A stretch of DNA of 64,000 nucleotides from the NCBI GenBank assembly GCA_963922205.1, contig CAWUHX010000284.1, forward strand, positions 388,069 to 452,068, in the 5' to 3' direction. Below are positions 1 to 13,560 of this stretch, one piece after another (the first letter of the stretch is position 1; each line of letters starts with the position of its first letter). Both the position numbers and the translations under genes were made by a program. The notes under the pieces were generated by a model. It was not told the origin of the DNA. It made no database searches and was given only the letters and a program-made list of their open reading frames with translations. The DNA comes from Romanomermis culicivorax (taxonomy: Eukaryota > Nematoda > Enoplea > Mermithida > Mermithidae).

Positions 1-3000
1 GACAAACGATTAAAATGGGTATTTCAAGTATATGGGATTTCTATTGCGCAGCCCTAGATACTGGTTACATCGTCAAAATTTCAACTGCTTGAATTGTTAT
101 TTGTTATTCGAATCTAATTCAGATTTTTAAACATTTAGAAAAGGATTTATGCTGCTAATCGGATCAAGTCCTTCCAGGATCTATTTGATAAAAAGGAATT
201 ATTACGTGATTCTGTAAACTAAGCCAAGTCTCCGGCATGATGAAAATCTTACAATTTTGCTACAATCAACCAAAAAGGAATCAAACTAATTCATTGTTAG
301 ATATGGGAATGAAGTTGACAGAACGTATGTTGTTTTTGCGTTACCTAACAAAATTCACAACGATGATATGGGAAACCTTCAAAAATTTACACCTCAAAAG
401 AATTATATTTTTCCAGAAATTTTTCCAAATGCATTTCTTCTCTCCGGATAATTATTACATTGAAATTTCCAAATCATTCGTCATCATCGGTTTCAGTTTG
501 ATACATACTCATAAATTTACCTACAAGGTTGGCTAATTACAGTGTATGTGCATACGTGTCAGGTCACGCAATGAAACGTAATCATAAATATAATTTTTAA
601 TCGAGCGCCAAAATTAAACGGCCGAAATTGAACTTTTACTCGAAAATTCCGCATGCACTTACTACGCTTCTATGGAACTGGAAATTTTCTACCAACTTGG
701 CGTTGCGCAGTTAGTCACCACAACACTGAAAAACGAAAATTTCCAAACAAAACTACTATGGACATCATCGTGAGTCACAGCAAGAGAACGTTACCTACCC
801 ATCAGACTTAAAAATAATGAAGGCAAATTTTAAAACCAGTTCTAGTAGTTGGTAGTATAAAATGTCTCATGAAGCGAAGAAGAATGTATACTACTCTATG
901 TTTTGTGTACATCATGACGACGAAATTTTAAAAGGCAATGCTCGAGAATGTTTTCTTAAATAAGTTAGTCGTCGAAGTAGGTAGATCGGTAGACTAGAGA
1001 CAGTTATTTTAAGCAGTGAGTAAATAATTAACGGCGAGCGAGAAAAAATTCGAGAAGAAATAATTTTTTTCGGATGGAATTTTTTTATTTCGCAAAAGAG
1101 TCAAAACAAAACACATTTGAGGTGCGATAGACTATAAAGCTACATCCAATAGCATAAAAAATGTGTCCCTTCCTGATATGAATTTTTAAGCTACAGCCGG
1201 CTTTTGAAGCTAGAGTAGTGCCAAGGAATACCTATTTAATTCTAGTGTGGGAAATCGAACAACTTTATTCGATTACCTTTCTTTCAGGCTTGTCTCTTCC
1301 AATTCTCTTTTACAAGACGCTCAAGCTATCTGAATCTTGATTTTCCACAAATTCGCTGTCTTCTCTTCGGAAATGTTCAGTGAGAAACTGCCAAAACTTG
1401 ATTCCTAATCCTAAAATTATGGAAGACGGTTGGATAAATAATAATTAGGATAAGTAAAAAAAATCAACTTTACAAAAAAGCTGATACTCATAGAAAACTA
1501 AAGGTGAAACGTTGATTTAAGCAAAATATGTTACAGTGAGAAGACAAATCATTCACGTTTAAAAGCGACAATAAAACATTACACAAAACTCTATGGAAAA
1601 AGAGACAAGGTTATAATTCGACCAGTAAAGCTTATAAATACGAATTTTGCGTCTGATGAAAATCTGGCACAGAAAGAATATGTGAACGACCATGTTTTGC
1701 AAACATCTTCTATCCTAATTTCTTTATTGACAGTTCATTAATAAAGGCGGAATTTTCGGCGAATATGGCGTAAAATACTCATTCTTCCATTAAATACAGT
1801 TTAACAGAATGGCCACTTTTTCTGTGAGAAAAATAACACGTGAAGATAACCATTATACGGAAGATAAAAATCGTCAACATGAATATAATCCTGTAAAGGA
1901 TGCATTGCTGTTCACCATCACTACGATACAAGTTCCGAAAAAGAAGTTGAAGGGGCGCATGAAGGGAAATAAATGAATAGCAAATGCTGTCTGCGCGTCT
2001 AACCCACCAACAAGTAACGTAATACATGCATACAGTAAACTGTATGGGCTATAAGAATAAGAAAATATTTGGTGTATATATATTTGTAGTGCGCACATAC
2101 GCGCCCATCCGATTACGATTCACTGAACTTGTCAGTTTCCACTTTTTCAAGGCCAAGGTTTTTCCACGCATAGGCATCCTACACCACTACTTAGACCATA
2201 TTCTTCGTCTTCTGACCATGAGACCCCCGATTTTTTCTTTTTCTCCTTCACTTGCTAATTATGCGCAGTTGCTGTCTCTCTGAATAATGGTAAACAAATG
2301 CCGCGGTCTTCAAATCACTGAGCGTATGACATGCTGCATTGCAGAAAGGATGCTCCCCAAAGGAGAATAAAATGCGACGTACTACACATATACAGATTGA
2401 CCTCATTAATTGGACCAATGACCACTCTTTGTATCAAAAATGTCGTTTTACATATAATGTTTATCATTCTAATGTGACCTTATTTTGTTGAACCGCCCCA
2501 TGTACATTATTAAAGTTTCGATAATTGTAATTTTGATCGCAAACGATACGAGAAAAAATGGTCCCAAAATAGTCACAAGTTAAAACAGTAAGTCAAATAT
2601 GTTCATCGAAGTTGATGAAAATTTAACACTCAAAGCGAATTACTGATTCAAAGAATTATTTAGACATAAAGTCTTTTTAAGACGAAATTGCAGCTATTTC
2701 AGACATTTCGAAATCTTAAATACAAAAATTCGTAAACGCCTATAATTAGGGGAAAAGATCAGTACCCAAATGTTAAGACACTCCCTAACTCGAGAAAATG
2801 GGGCAAAAAATAACATTTTGGCCTTTTTCGAGTCACTTGTGACTCTCTCACTCAGGAATTGGGAAAAGGCGAGTACAATATACGCACATAGGCGGGTCAG
2901 GGGGTGGCAAACCCTCATACCTGAGCCTTTGTACTCCCCCTGTGGCCCGAAAAATCGTCAAGCTTCATTTTGTGACTTTACGATGCCAGTGCACGTAGAT

Positions 3001-5747
3001 TTAGAATAAAATTGATAAATCTCAAACCAGTAAAATAAAAAAAATTGGTTATAAAAGCATAAGCTGTCACCATATTTTTTAACCGCGGACTAGAAATAAC
3101 ACCAAGTCCAAGAATTAAAAATTATCTGAATTCGCGCCGGTAAATTTTTAGTATTTTACGTTTTAAAACGCATAAAAATGAATTTCCAGACAGGAAATCA
3201 TATAATCTAATTGAGAGTGTCGTCAGGCTTTTGTTGGCACTGTGCAACTTGGCACGAAAAATCTAGTTTCACAGCCCGAAATTCGGTTGCTGTGCACAAA
3301 AATAATGGTACTCACTGTTTTATCCCCAGATCGTGCTTTTTCGGGGAAAAGATTTCGGAAAATAAAATACATTTTGGGCTGTTTTGGGGAAAAAATTTGG
3401 GAGAAGATGTATTTTGGTGCATTTCAGAAGGTCTAAAAGCAATAATTATTGTTTACTATCTAGCCCAGGCGCGGCCCTTTACATGTACACCTTTACTTAT
3501 CAACTAATCTTCAATAGTTTACATCATTATTTTATATTTTAAATGGTAATCTTCAATATTTGGTTTGGATATTTTTGATAAATCCCTTGAAATTCGTAAA
3601 TGAGACCTCGGAAATTTCGATTCTTTGACTGCAAAGAACTTCTGCCATTGTGTAGCATTGATGACGATGAAATCATTTTTCAACCGCAAAAAATATGTTG
3701 AAAAAAAACAAAATTCGAACCCGCGAAAAAGATTCCGTGGAAATAAGTCACCGATATTTTCGTCATATATTCGAACAAAATATCGAAGATTACTTTCTCA
3801 GAAGTATGATGAGACACTTTTAATGATTACACGCTAAAGACCGAAACTGAGCTGGATTATAGCAATTATGATTATTGTAATCATTATGGGCGCGAAGAGT
3901 CAAAAAATTTTGAAGTTTTTACCTTCTGAAATACGCTTTTATCTTTTCGATCAAGAAATCCCAGAAAGTTTTCGTAGTCGGACAAAAGAATCCCATTTTT
4001 TAGTATATATTTCCAAACTTTTTTTTATCCAAAAACACTGATTTAGCGAAAAGTGTCGAGATATACTTGAATTATGGGCTTATGACGATCTTGGGGGGGG
4101 GGGGCTCGCTGACATTTTCCGACTACCAGCAATAAAATAATTAAAGACGACCCATCAGTACGTACAGTATATATACGAAGCGTGCAGCAAAACTTTTCCA
4201 ATTCAAGTCCAACTGTTTTCGTTCCAATTTAGTTAGCTCGTTTCATTTTCATTTTCAAGTTAGCTCGTTTCATTTTCTAATCGTTAACAGTCAATTATGT
4301 CGCCCAAAATTGAGATTTTTCATCAATTCCCTCAATTTTTTCTCTTGATGTTGGGAATTTTGTAAACGTCTACTGCCTAAACTTTTGCGTTTATTGAAGA
4401 TGGAAATTGAAGACATCATTCTAGACTGCGATTCTAGATTTTCTGTTTATGAATATCTGATGGAGGGATTTATTTTCCAGCGTTTTAGAATATAAAAACT
4501 GAAAAATTTTTCCGGCGCTGCGCGCCGGGATGGGAAGCTAATTATACTTTATCAGTCGGATTTTAATTTATTTCCCAACGTTGTGAAGGTTCAATTTCCA
4601 GCGTTTTAGGAAGTGAAAATCCACAAATTTTTCCGGCGCTCCGCGCCGGACCAAGAGAACTAAATAAAATTAGATGATTCTAATCAGAGCCATAGAAATG
4701 TTAATAACGGATAAATTCCTGAGAACTCTATCGTTAACACGCTTCACCCGCTCCTGTAGAACACCAATATATTCGTCATGAGCTCATTTTGGCTAATATA
4801 ACTAGAATTTTCTCAATTTTTTTTCTCATTTTTTCAGGTTTCTGACTCCAAATACAACAAAATGCTCGGGTATGCTCCTAAAATGCATAAAAAAGCATCC
4901 GTAGCCACATTATAAACGTTTTTAAAAATGAGGAAAATTTTTGGAAAATGAGGAAAAAAATTTTGGGTCCGGTTCTCATGTGGAAAAAATCTTCGAGGAA
5001 AAAAAACGGTGCCCCCAACTGGTCGGAGGTCTTACAGGTATGGGGGGGGGTAGAAAAAAGTCGAAATTTTTCCCAAAAAAGGGCAAAAAACATACTTTTT
5101 GGCAAATTTTTTTTACTTTTTCCAAACGGGGGGGGGTCACCCCCCAAGTACAGGTTATGCTCGGCAATGCTTATCGCTTTGATGAAATTTTGGTGAAAAT
5201 ATGTTCAATCCCTGATACAATAAATCATTCGAAAACGCACAATTTGTTTTGACAACACAAACATTTTTTCACTTATATCAAACGACACAAACAACATTTA
5301 CAAAGCATATTTACGGGTAAAAATTTAAAGCTTGACATTAGTAATCCACAACAAACTAACAATATCCACAAATTATCACAAGACGCGTTTCGAAGTGTTT
5401 TCGCTGAGCTTGTCGATAAATGTTGCCCATTTTTTACCTAAATGGAGAGATTTCATAAAACTGAGGTCATGACGGACACACTAGCACCGCGTAGCTGCTA
5501 TACTTACGTCCCGTACGGCACTGTACGGTGCCGGCGATGTATAGTTGGCCTTTAACATGGTAGAAGAACCGCAATGAAGTGAATTATCACTCCAGCGCAT
5601 TGGGAGGTATGGTAGGGGTATTATTTTTACCAGGCCTAGATTTAACACCCTAGCAGTACACGAACTTTGGAAATTTTTTGTGTGCAACTATAGCAGACAT
5701 CGTAATATATCCACTGTATAGGAAAATTTTGGGTGCTTTTGACTTGT
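1..5747. other. no gene recognised (apart from the repeat at 4231-5160)
   Basis: Short open frames only, none with a known domain or splice context. G-rich stretches at about 2890-2945 and 4090-4104 resemble repeat debris. Confidence 0.6.
4231..5160 (+). repeat. 780-bp interspersed repeat plus attached MITE-type tail, copy 1
   Basis: 4231-5018 aligns by eye with 53120-53884 in the same direction (anchors: GCATCCGTAGCCACATTATA, TTCATGAGCTCATTTTG-like). Two CGGCGCTNCGCGCCGG hairpins lie inside. A CATACCTGTAA-family body (5018-5157) follows. Partial reversed copies are at about 21330-21490 and 50650-50790. Confidence 0.75.
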
Positions 5748-6205
5748 CACGTGTCGCACGGCCGTACATCACCCCTTCGTAACTATCCCAACACTGGCTC
5801 GGTAGTTCAATCGGTAGAATGCTGCACTATAGTCAACGAGATCCGGGTTTGAATCCCGGTCGAGCATTATTTTTCGAAAACGGTGTTTGGCGATGGTTAC
5901 AATGACACACGTTTACCCATTTACGTGTCATGGGGAGGCTTGGATTGGTCCCACATTGGTGGGCCGCAGAACCTGCATCTTCAACGGATGAGGTCGTCCT
6001 TCTTTCAAGGGGGGGAATGTCACATGTCGCATGGCTGTACATCACCCCTTCGTAACTATCTCAACACTGGCTCCGTAGTTCAATTGGTAGAATGCTGCAC
6101 TATAGTCAACGAGATCCGGGTTCGAATCCTGGTTGAGCAATATTTTTCAAAAACGGTGTTTGGCGATGGTTACGATGACAACGCGTTTACCCATTTACGT
6201 GTCAG
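5748..6205 (+). repeat. tandem tRNA-headed SINE-like units (period 273)
   Basis: Two copies start at 5748 and 6021. Each has a tRNA-like stretch (5795-5869, 6067-6141) with a good pol III A box (TAGTTCAATCGG) and B box (GGTTTGAATCC in the first copy, GGTTCGAATCC in the second). Acceptor, D and T stems pair, but no anticodon stem forms. Shared flanks (upstream ACATCACCCCTTCGTAACT, downstream ACGGTGTTTGGCGATGGTTA) show the unit is larger than a tRNA. I read it as a SINE-type repeat, tandemly duplicated. Confidence 0.65.
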
Positions 6206-8042
6206 ACTTTAGCAGTACATATAGTTATTTTCGTGAAGAGAAACCTGCATTTTCACTATTTTTATGGTATTTTTGACGTTTTAAAACTTTTTAAAAGGTG
6301 TAAACTGTACAATTCAGAGAACATTTTCATACCACATCATAGAGCATGGTATTCTGTATTGTGACGATGCCCATAAGGTGCCATCGTGCATTCCCCTCTG
6401 AACCTGTAGACCTGATGTTGCTCATCCAAGTCACGGGCCCAGACCTGGATTTTTATGACAGGCGCTGCTGCAACCGCAACAGGTGATGCAGGGCTGTGCA
6501 GTGGTAGAGAACCCAGTGTGCGAGAACCGTTACAGTATCAGATACACAGTCAATAATAAAATTACTAAATGCCTAGCCAACATATCTCAAGTTACGTAAA
6601 TAGACAAAAAAAATGCGAAAATTCCAAACTTTGGGATACTGTAGCCCTGCGGATTTTATTTTTTTATGAGTTTGGGAATTATCTTAATAATCGCCATACG
6701 AAACTTGTATTACTGTCTCATTTTTAAAATTTATCAACCTCGAGTAGTTACACAGTAGAGGTCGGAACTACCAGAAAATACAATTATAAGATAGTGTTCA
6801 AAATTCAGGTTGTACGACCCTCTAACAGTACATGAATTTCCGTGATTTTTTGTCAGCAGGTAGAAGACTTCGTAGCTATCTATTGTATAGTGAATTTTTT
6901 GGTCTTTCTGAGCTTTACCAGTATATATGGTGGATTTTATAAAAAAAATAACATTTACGGCTCTCAAAATTTGATGTTTCAAGCACCAATGTATTTCTAA
7001 TAACCACTTTACACTGATGAATCCTACAGTAAATTGTGGCCTATCTATTGGCTCGATATTGGGTAAGTTTTCAGAACACGATGTCTGACGTACCTAAACT
7101 TGCAAAAGTTAAAAGAAGTGTATGTCAAAAATCGTAAATTTTCAACTTTCGTTTTACTGTAGCTATGCGACGATTTTCAGACGAAATGAATATCATTTTC
7201 GTTCTTAGCACATCAAGTTACACGAAGTATGTGATTTTCAGGTAGGGTTAATTTTTTATTTATCACAACTCTCTGTATAAGAAGCTGAATTCTCTCAGAC
7301 GTTGTCTCTTAAAATTTCAATCAAATTAATATACCGTTTTGGGAGCTGTAGGTGTCCGCAGATTCTGAAAGTTGATACAAAAATGCTGTTTAACGCCACT
7401 AAATATGCTATTAACGGGATGCAGGAAGCATTGAAAACGTTGAAATTAGACGAATAAAAATAAATGATGTGAGTCAAATCACTGGTAAAATTTCATCGAT
7501 CAATTTACAATTGTTGCACAACAGGATGCCTCAGAAGAGGTGCAACAGAAATTTCTCTTTTCAGTAATTTGACCAGAAAAAATCGAAGCTGCGAGTGTAA
7601 TGTTACAAAATAAATGTGGGCTGCCTGACTCGGGCTTAATAAGCTGCGCAAGAGTGCTCTACAATTGAAGACACCTTGTTCCATACCACGTGGTTAGCGT
7701 GACGAAAATAGAGCAAACGGCTGTAGATTGAGTGCTTTTCCAACAAAGCAAGGAGTATCCGAATAAATCTTGCCGCTTTTCTGAAAATGGGTTTCTAACA
7801 ATCATTCAATTCCAGAAAATTAATGAAAATTTCCGAAATGTTCGATTTCTCATTTGAAGCACTTCGTTTAGAAACCATCAAACCCAGATCAACGAAAATT
7901 TTTCAGGACTTCAAGCCATGGGTGAAGACATCCTGTGTTCCCAGAATTTTATTGATTGGACAGTTATCCAGATTCAAAAACATATTTGAATGACAGAGCA
8001 GTGCATGCAAATATCTACAGTTGCCAAAACGGTGCACGATTA
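6206..8042. other. no gene recognised
   Basis: AT-rich. 6810-6930 resembles 5640-5745 (CTAACAGTACATGAATTT and following), so part is old repeat. A short stretch near 6635 matches the 8043 repeat. Confidence 0.55.
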
Positions 8043-8814
8043 TGAGATGTTATTTTCGCAGCTATGTTGGAGGAATGTATGAACTGAACAATAAAAAATA
8101 AAATTCCACGGCATCATGGTTGCTCCGTAGTGCCCGTAAACAAGATTTTTCTTGCTTCTCATTCTCGACAGTTTAAACTTTTTGCTGAGTGTAAAATGTT
8201 CGTTTGTGAAACAATTAGTACATTAAACTATAGTCTGTTAGTTATTTGATAATTCTATAGTACAGATAGTAAACGCATCACATGTGGTAGACAAGGGCCA
8301 CCTGGAAAATGCAGTGACTCCTGAGTGATTTCCATGAGTATGCCTTCTTCAGAGCTGTTCAGCTCCCCAAACGGCACAAAAATTTTGACGAAAATTTTAC
8401 CAATACATTAAGAATGCATTAGCTATAAAATAAGAAAATAAAATTCAGCAGCATCCGATACAAAGGTGCTCCAAAGCGGCCATGAAGAAATTTTTTTTAA
8501 TTTTGATAGCTAATTTTTTACACTTCAAACTCTCTTAAAAGGTGTAATGTGCAAAAATTTACAGTAAATATTATATCAAAATATAGCTTATTCTCTCTTG
8601 TGTAAAACGAATATCCATTTATTGATTAAGATCAATCCGATCCTGAAAAATCCCTTGGCTAGCAAGACCACTGAAAAATGCCAAAAATACAATTTTCAAA
8701 TTTGGCATATTGTAGATGTGTGAATTTTCGTTCCCAAACGAAAACGAATGATACAATGAAACTCAGCGCACGAAACTACCCAAAATATCTCATTTTGAGA
8801 TTTGATCAATTTTC
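8043..8814 (+). repeat. dispersed repeat, copy 1 (second copy 12000-12777)
   Basis: Matches 12000-12777 in the same direction over about 770 bases, with substitutions and small indels. Shared anchors include TAGTCTGTTAGTTATTTGAT and GTATGCCTTCTTCAGAGCTG. A shorter match occurs near 6635. The similarity stops where the foldback element begins at about 8815. Confidence 0.75.
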
Positions 8815-10252
8815 AACTTTTGAGTCTATTCCCAAGTGAGCGATTACCAACCGGGCAACTTCCAAATGAGCGATTCCCGATCGAGCGAATTCCCAAATGA
8901 GCGAATTCTCAATTGAGTGATTCCTCATTGGGCGAATTCCCAAGTGAGCGAATTCCCAATTGAGCGATTCCCAGTTGAATGAACTCCCAAGTGGGCGAAT
9001 TCTCAATTGAGCGATTCCCATGTGAGTGATTCACAATTGAGCAAATTCCCAAGTAAGCGAACTCTCAACTGGGCGATTCCAAGCGAGCAATAAGGAATGC
9101 AGTAACATTTTCTTCATATTTACCTTGTCCACCTTATATTTTTCTTTGTATATATTTCTTTTTTGTGTGTTGCAATTATGTTTTTGTTTATGTATACTTT
9201 TGCGTTTTTATTTTTTGTCTGTTTTCTTTCATTTTCTTTTTTCTAGCCATCTACTTTTTTGTTTTTTTCTAATGAAACAATACATTACAAGTTGCCATTT
9301 TTAATAAGCATTGTCTCCAAATATAATTGTTATACAATTCGGCGCACTCTATTTCCTATTTAATTTTATCTTTTGTTATTTTTTTCTATTTTTATCTACT
9401 TTTCATCCTAGTTTTTTTGCTTTTATTTTTTTATCTTTTTCTATTCTCCCGGTTTTTTTGTTCTTTTTCACATTTTTTCTCCTTTCTTGCTTGCTGCTTC
9501 CTCAATTTTTTCACTTTTTTCATGTTTTTTTTCTAATGCTTTTTCACCCATTTTCACATATTCTTAAAGTGTCCCTTATTGTTGACGTTTCTTTGCTCTA
9601 GATGTTTTCTTTCTTTCTGGATTCTTTTGTTCATATTTTTTATGAAGATTTTCACACTTACAACGATGAAAGACTCAAGCATGCCGAAAGGTTTAAGAAT
9701 CATACGGGAGACTACGGTTATCTAAAATGACAACTTGTAATGTATTGTATCATGAGCAAAAAAAGAAAAAATTTGATGACAAGAAGGAATAACATGGAAG
9801 AAAGCATAGACAAAAGAAGAAAAAGTAAAAACAAACATAAATGAAAACATGAGCAATACACACAGAAAACGAAAGAAAAAAGAAATATGTATAAAGAAAA
9901 AAATAAGGTAAAGAAGGAAAATTTGAAGAAAGTGTTATTACATTCTCGATCACTCGTTTGGAATCGTCCAATTGGGAATTCGCTCAATTGGGAATCAGCT
10001 CAATTAGGAATCGCTCACATGGGAATCGGTCAATTGGGAACTCGTTCATTTGGGAATTTGATCAATTGGGAATCGCACGATTGAGAATTCGCTCACTTGG
10101 GAATTCGCTCAATTGGGATTTCGCTTCTTTGGGAATTCGCTCAATCGCGAATCGCTCACATGGGAATTCGCTCACTTGGGAACTGCTCAATTGAGAATTG
10201 CTCACTTGGGAATCGCTCACCTGGGAGTCCCTCACTTGGGATTCGCTCACAT
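8815..10252. mobile_element. foldback element with minisatellite-filled inverted arms
   Basis: Left arm 8815-9302 and right arm 9724-10252 are inverted repeats. Their inner ends match well (ACAATACATTACAAGTTG on the left, its complement on the right near 9730-9750). Their outer 270-300 bases are arrays of a 13-16-base unit such as GGGAATTCGCTCAATT. The spacer, 9303-9723, is T-rich with no gene. It resembles Foldback-type transposons with arrayed TIRs. I see no clear target-site duplication. Confidence 0.65.
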
Positions 10253-10749
10253 GAAAGTACCCCGAAATTTTGGGTGGTCAGACCGAAAAAACGGATTATT
10301 TTTAAGCACACTTTTCTGCAGGTGAAGGCTAACAATTATTCATCACACATAGTGTCATAATGCACAAAAGAGAAGAAATCATATTATTTTCATTATAGTC
10401 AACATTTTACCTATCACAAATGACCAAAAAATTAGCTAAGATTTGCATTTACAAGGCTGATTAATGCAAGAATCGCCATAGAAAATGAGGATATTATCAT
10501 TCATATAGATCGCCCGAAAAAACATCAGCCGATATTCAAAAAGGTAAATTATCAGCCGATGTTTGTACATCGATCAATTACTTCACTTGTTCACTATCTT
10601 TATGGAAAAACTGCCGAGAAAATTTATTTTTGATAATTAGTGAATTTCAATTTTGAAAGTAGAATAACATGTTCTTTGCTTTTCCTTCTAACAGTGAAAA
10701 TGATCTATTTAATTGCCATCATTTAAGAAAAATTAATTATGATCCTACA

Positions 10750-11512
10750 ATAAACTGCACCGTATCAAAGATGTAGGGTACCCTAAAACGAGCAATATAA
10801 GTGTACAAATCCGGGCCTTAAAATCAACAGAGTTTCTGCAAATTTAAAAAAAACATGTAAAAATAGGCAATGTCATCCCCCTGAACCTTGAGAACTGTTG
10901 AGCCTAAAATCTAGATATTTTGTGGTGTGCATGGGTTCGAATTTCATCAGTGAATTTTCAATGATATGAGGATGTCATTGCATAAAACCTTTGCCTTCGG
11001 ATTTTGAAAACCAAGCTGTTGCCACTCGATCGGCATCAAAAGGATAATATAGACTACTTCACTGATATAATGTTGATGTTATTGTAAAATTTTGAAAACA
11101 TCAGGTTATTAGCCACATGACATATGGTTTGGATAACCTGAATGACAGGACTCGAGTGGTAAAGAAAATTTCGTCTGTTTGAAGGTGCTGTACTTCTGGT
11201 TCGTGGATTCTGCACCATCTTTTCAGCATATGGGTAGCACTCATGGTCAACAATATTTTGTATATCTTCATTTTTAAATTAGGCTTATTACTAGTGCAGT
11301 ACTAAGGAAAGTTTTTACTCGAAGTTTGGGTTATTATCGTCTCATGCAGAGTAACCTGTTCAAAATTTCCTCATAAATTTACTGATGAAACTCGGCCCCA
11401 ATTATACCTACAAAATATCTAGATTTTGGGCCCAACAGTTTTTGAGATTCCAGGAGGTTTTTTGCACTTTCAGGGTATGCTACATCTTTAGTACAGTGCA
11501 CATTATTGCTGT
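10750..11512. repeat. imperfect inverted repeat, possible nonautonomous transposon
   Basis: About 10750-10960 pairs with 11380-11512 reversed. Anchors: AAAGATGTAGGGTACCCT on the left with the complement of AGGGTATGCTACATCTTT on the right; CAAAATATCTAGATTTTGGG on the right with its complement near 10910. The centre has no gene. Confidence 0.5.
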
Positions 11513-11999
11513 AAGATTAAAAGACAATTTCTTTATATGATGGTCGTACATCTATGGTTGCTGCACATCCTTTTATTTTTTCACTCTATGTTTAGATCAT
11601 CAGACACAGACACAAAAGGTATTCTGCATAATTCTGATCTGAAGTTTACTGCAACAATTCACACGGCGAGCGTTATGATTAATCTTTTTGAGGTGAATGA
11701 CATAGACTTTGTGAGGTTTGATTAGGCGAGTGCTTGTATCATCCTTTTAGATCAGTGAATCAAAGGAATTAAACAAAATTTACCAAGTAGATGAAAATGC
11801 AGTTAAAATCCTAAATCACTGTTTTGCTACAACCTGTCCAAAAGGTTGTGGCCTTTTTAATGTATTTTCAGGTTCCAGTATTGATATAATGAACCTACGC
11901 CATAAAGACACAAAAAATGCCAAGAACAAAAACAAAACAGCAATCTTCAGGATTTTGCTTTCTTTAGATCTATGTAGCTCCTCGAGGGGTATTCAAATC

Positions 12000-12777
12000 G
12001 CGATGCTGCTTTCACATCTACTGTAGGAATGTACGAACAAAAGAATTAAAATATAAAATTCTGCGGCATGGTAGGTGAAGGTACTCCGGAGTGCCTCTAA
12101 GCAGGATTTTTCTTAATTTTTGCTTCTAATTTTTGACTGTTCAAACTTTCTAGCTGAGTGTAAAATGTTTGCTTTTGAAACAATTAATACATCAACCTAT
12201 AGTCTGTTAGTTATTTGATAATTCTATAGTATAGGCAATAAATATATCACAAGGGGTAGACAAGGGCCACCTGGAAAATACAATGATTTCTATGAAATTT
12301 TCATAAGTATGCCTTCTTCAGAGCTGTGCAGCTCCCAAAACGGTACACAAATTTTGATGAAAATTTAACCAGTGTAGTAAAAACGCATGAGCTACAATAT
12401 AAGAAAATAAAATGCTGCGGCTTCCAATGGGGCTTCCCATAAACAAAATTTTTTCAGTTTTGACGGCTCATTTTTGTCACTTCAAACTTTGTGAAAAAGT
12501 GTAATATGCAATTATTTACTGTAAATGTTACATCAGAAGAGAGCTTATTCACTCCTTTATAAAATGAATAGTCATTCATCAAATAAGATCAATCTGATCT
12601 TGGAATATCGCTTGGCTAGCAAGACCACTGAAAAATGAAAAAAATCATCAATTTTCAAACTTTGGCATACTGTAGCAGCGCGAATTTTCGTTTACAAGCA
12701 AAACGAATGGTACCATCGAACTCTGCGCAGGAAACTATCCAAAATGTCTCATTTTGAGATATGATTAATTTTCAACT
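12000..12777 (+). repeat. dispersed repeat, copy 2 (first copy 8043-8814)
   Basis: Second copy of the 770-base repeat described at 8043. It continues past the point where the first copy is interrupted, into GGGGAAAGTAGAACCTCTC. No coding capacity is seen. Confidence 0.75.
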
Positions 12778-13560
12778 TATCATGGGGAAAGTAGAACCTC
12801 TCAGAAATCGTGTCTTAAAAAGGGCAGTCTAAGCAAATAATTTCACATATCTGACTAATATAGGTTGAAAAATATGCTGGTTGCATTTTAGAAGGATTTC
12901 TTTTCGTTATCAAGAATGAAAAAATTGTATTCCACCCCCTGTCATGGCTGACCCTCAGCAGAATTTCTATGCTGTGCATGTATGCTGACCAAAGCCCAGT
13001 TTACCCCCCCCCCCCCCAGGTAGACTGAATATGCATAGGTATGCGGAGCACTATAGTCTGTTCTTGAACTGCTTGTGCCGGTGGAAGCAAGTAACTGTAC
13101 TATTTGATGTTTTTAGATTTTCTGATGAATTACATGTCACATGTAGGACTGAAAACTTGTGAGGCTTTGGACATCGAATCAATTCAAATGAAAGCGATCT
13201 GAGAACTGTTTCTACGTTGTTAAACAAAAGAACGAGGAAATGGACACTTGTTTGTTTGACCTTTGCAAACAGAAGCTAGGCATTGTTCCTGAGCAGCACT
13301 GTACATTCCACTCAAAGGTCTGCTACACTTCGCCGGCGGGCGCTAATGTTATAACATAGGATGTAGAAAATTATTGATTGCTAGACTTGATTTTGACTAT
13401 AATTGAGAAAATTTTGACCGAAAATACTAATTTTTACATTAAAAACCTTATATTTTTCGTAATTTTTTTTAAATTAAAAAAATCACAAAAATTCTCAATT
13501 TTTGCTTGAAAACATTCAGAAAAAAATCGGAATAATAAAAATGATAAAAATTGAATAGGT

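Noticed and set aside
5795-5869. Functional tRNA gene
   Set aside because: No anticodon stem can be formed, and the surrounding sequence is repeated with it, so a SINE head is more likely.
9311-9601. Membrane protein of 96 residues rich in F and L
   Set aside because: It is a translation of T-rich low-complexity sequence in the spacer of the foldback element.
8815-10252. CRISPR-like spaced repeats
   Set aside because: Units are contiguous and degenerate, in inverted arms, within eukaryotic DNA; no spacers of constant length and no cas genes.
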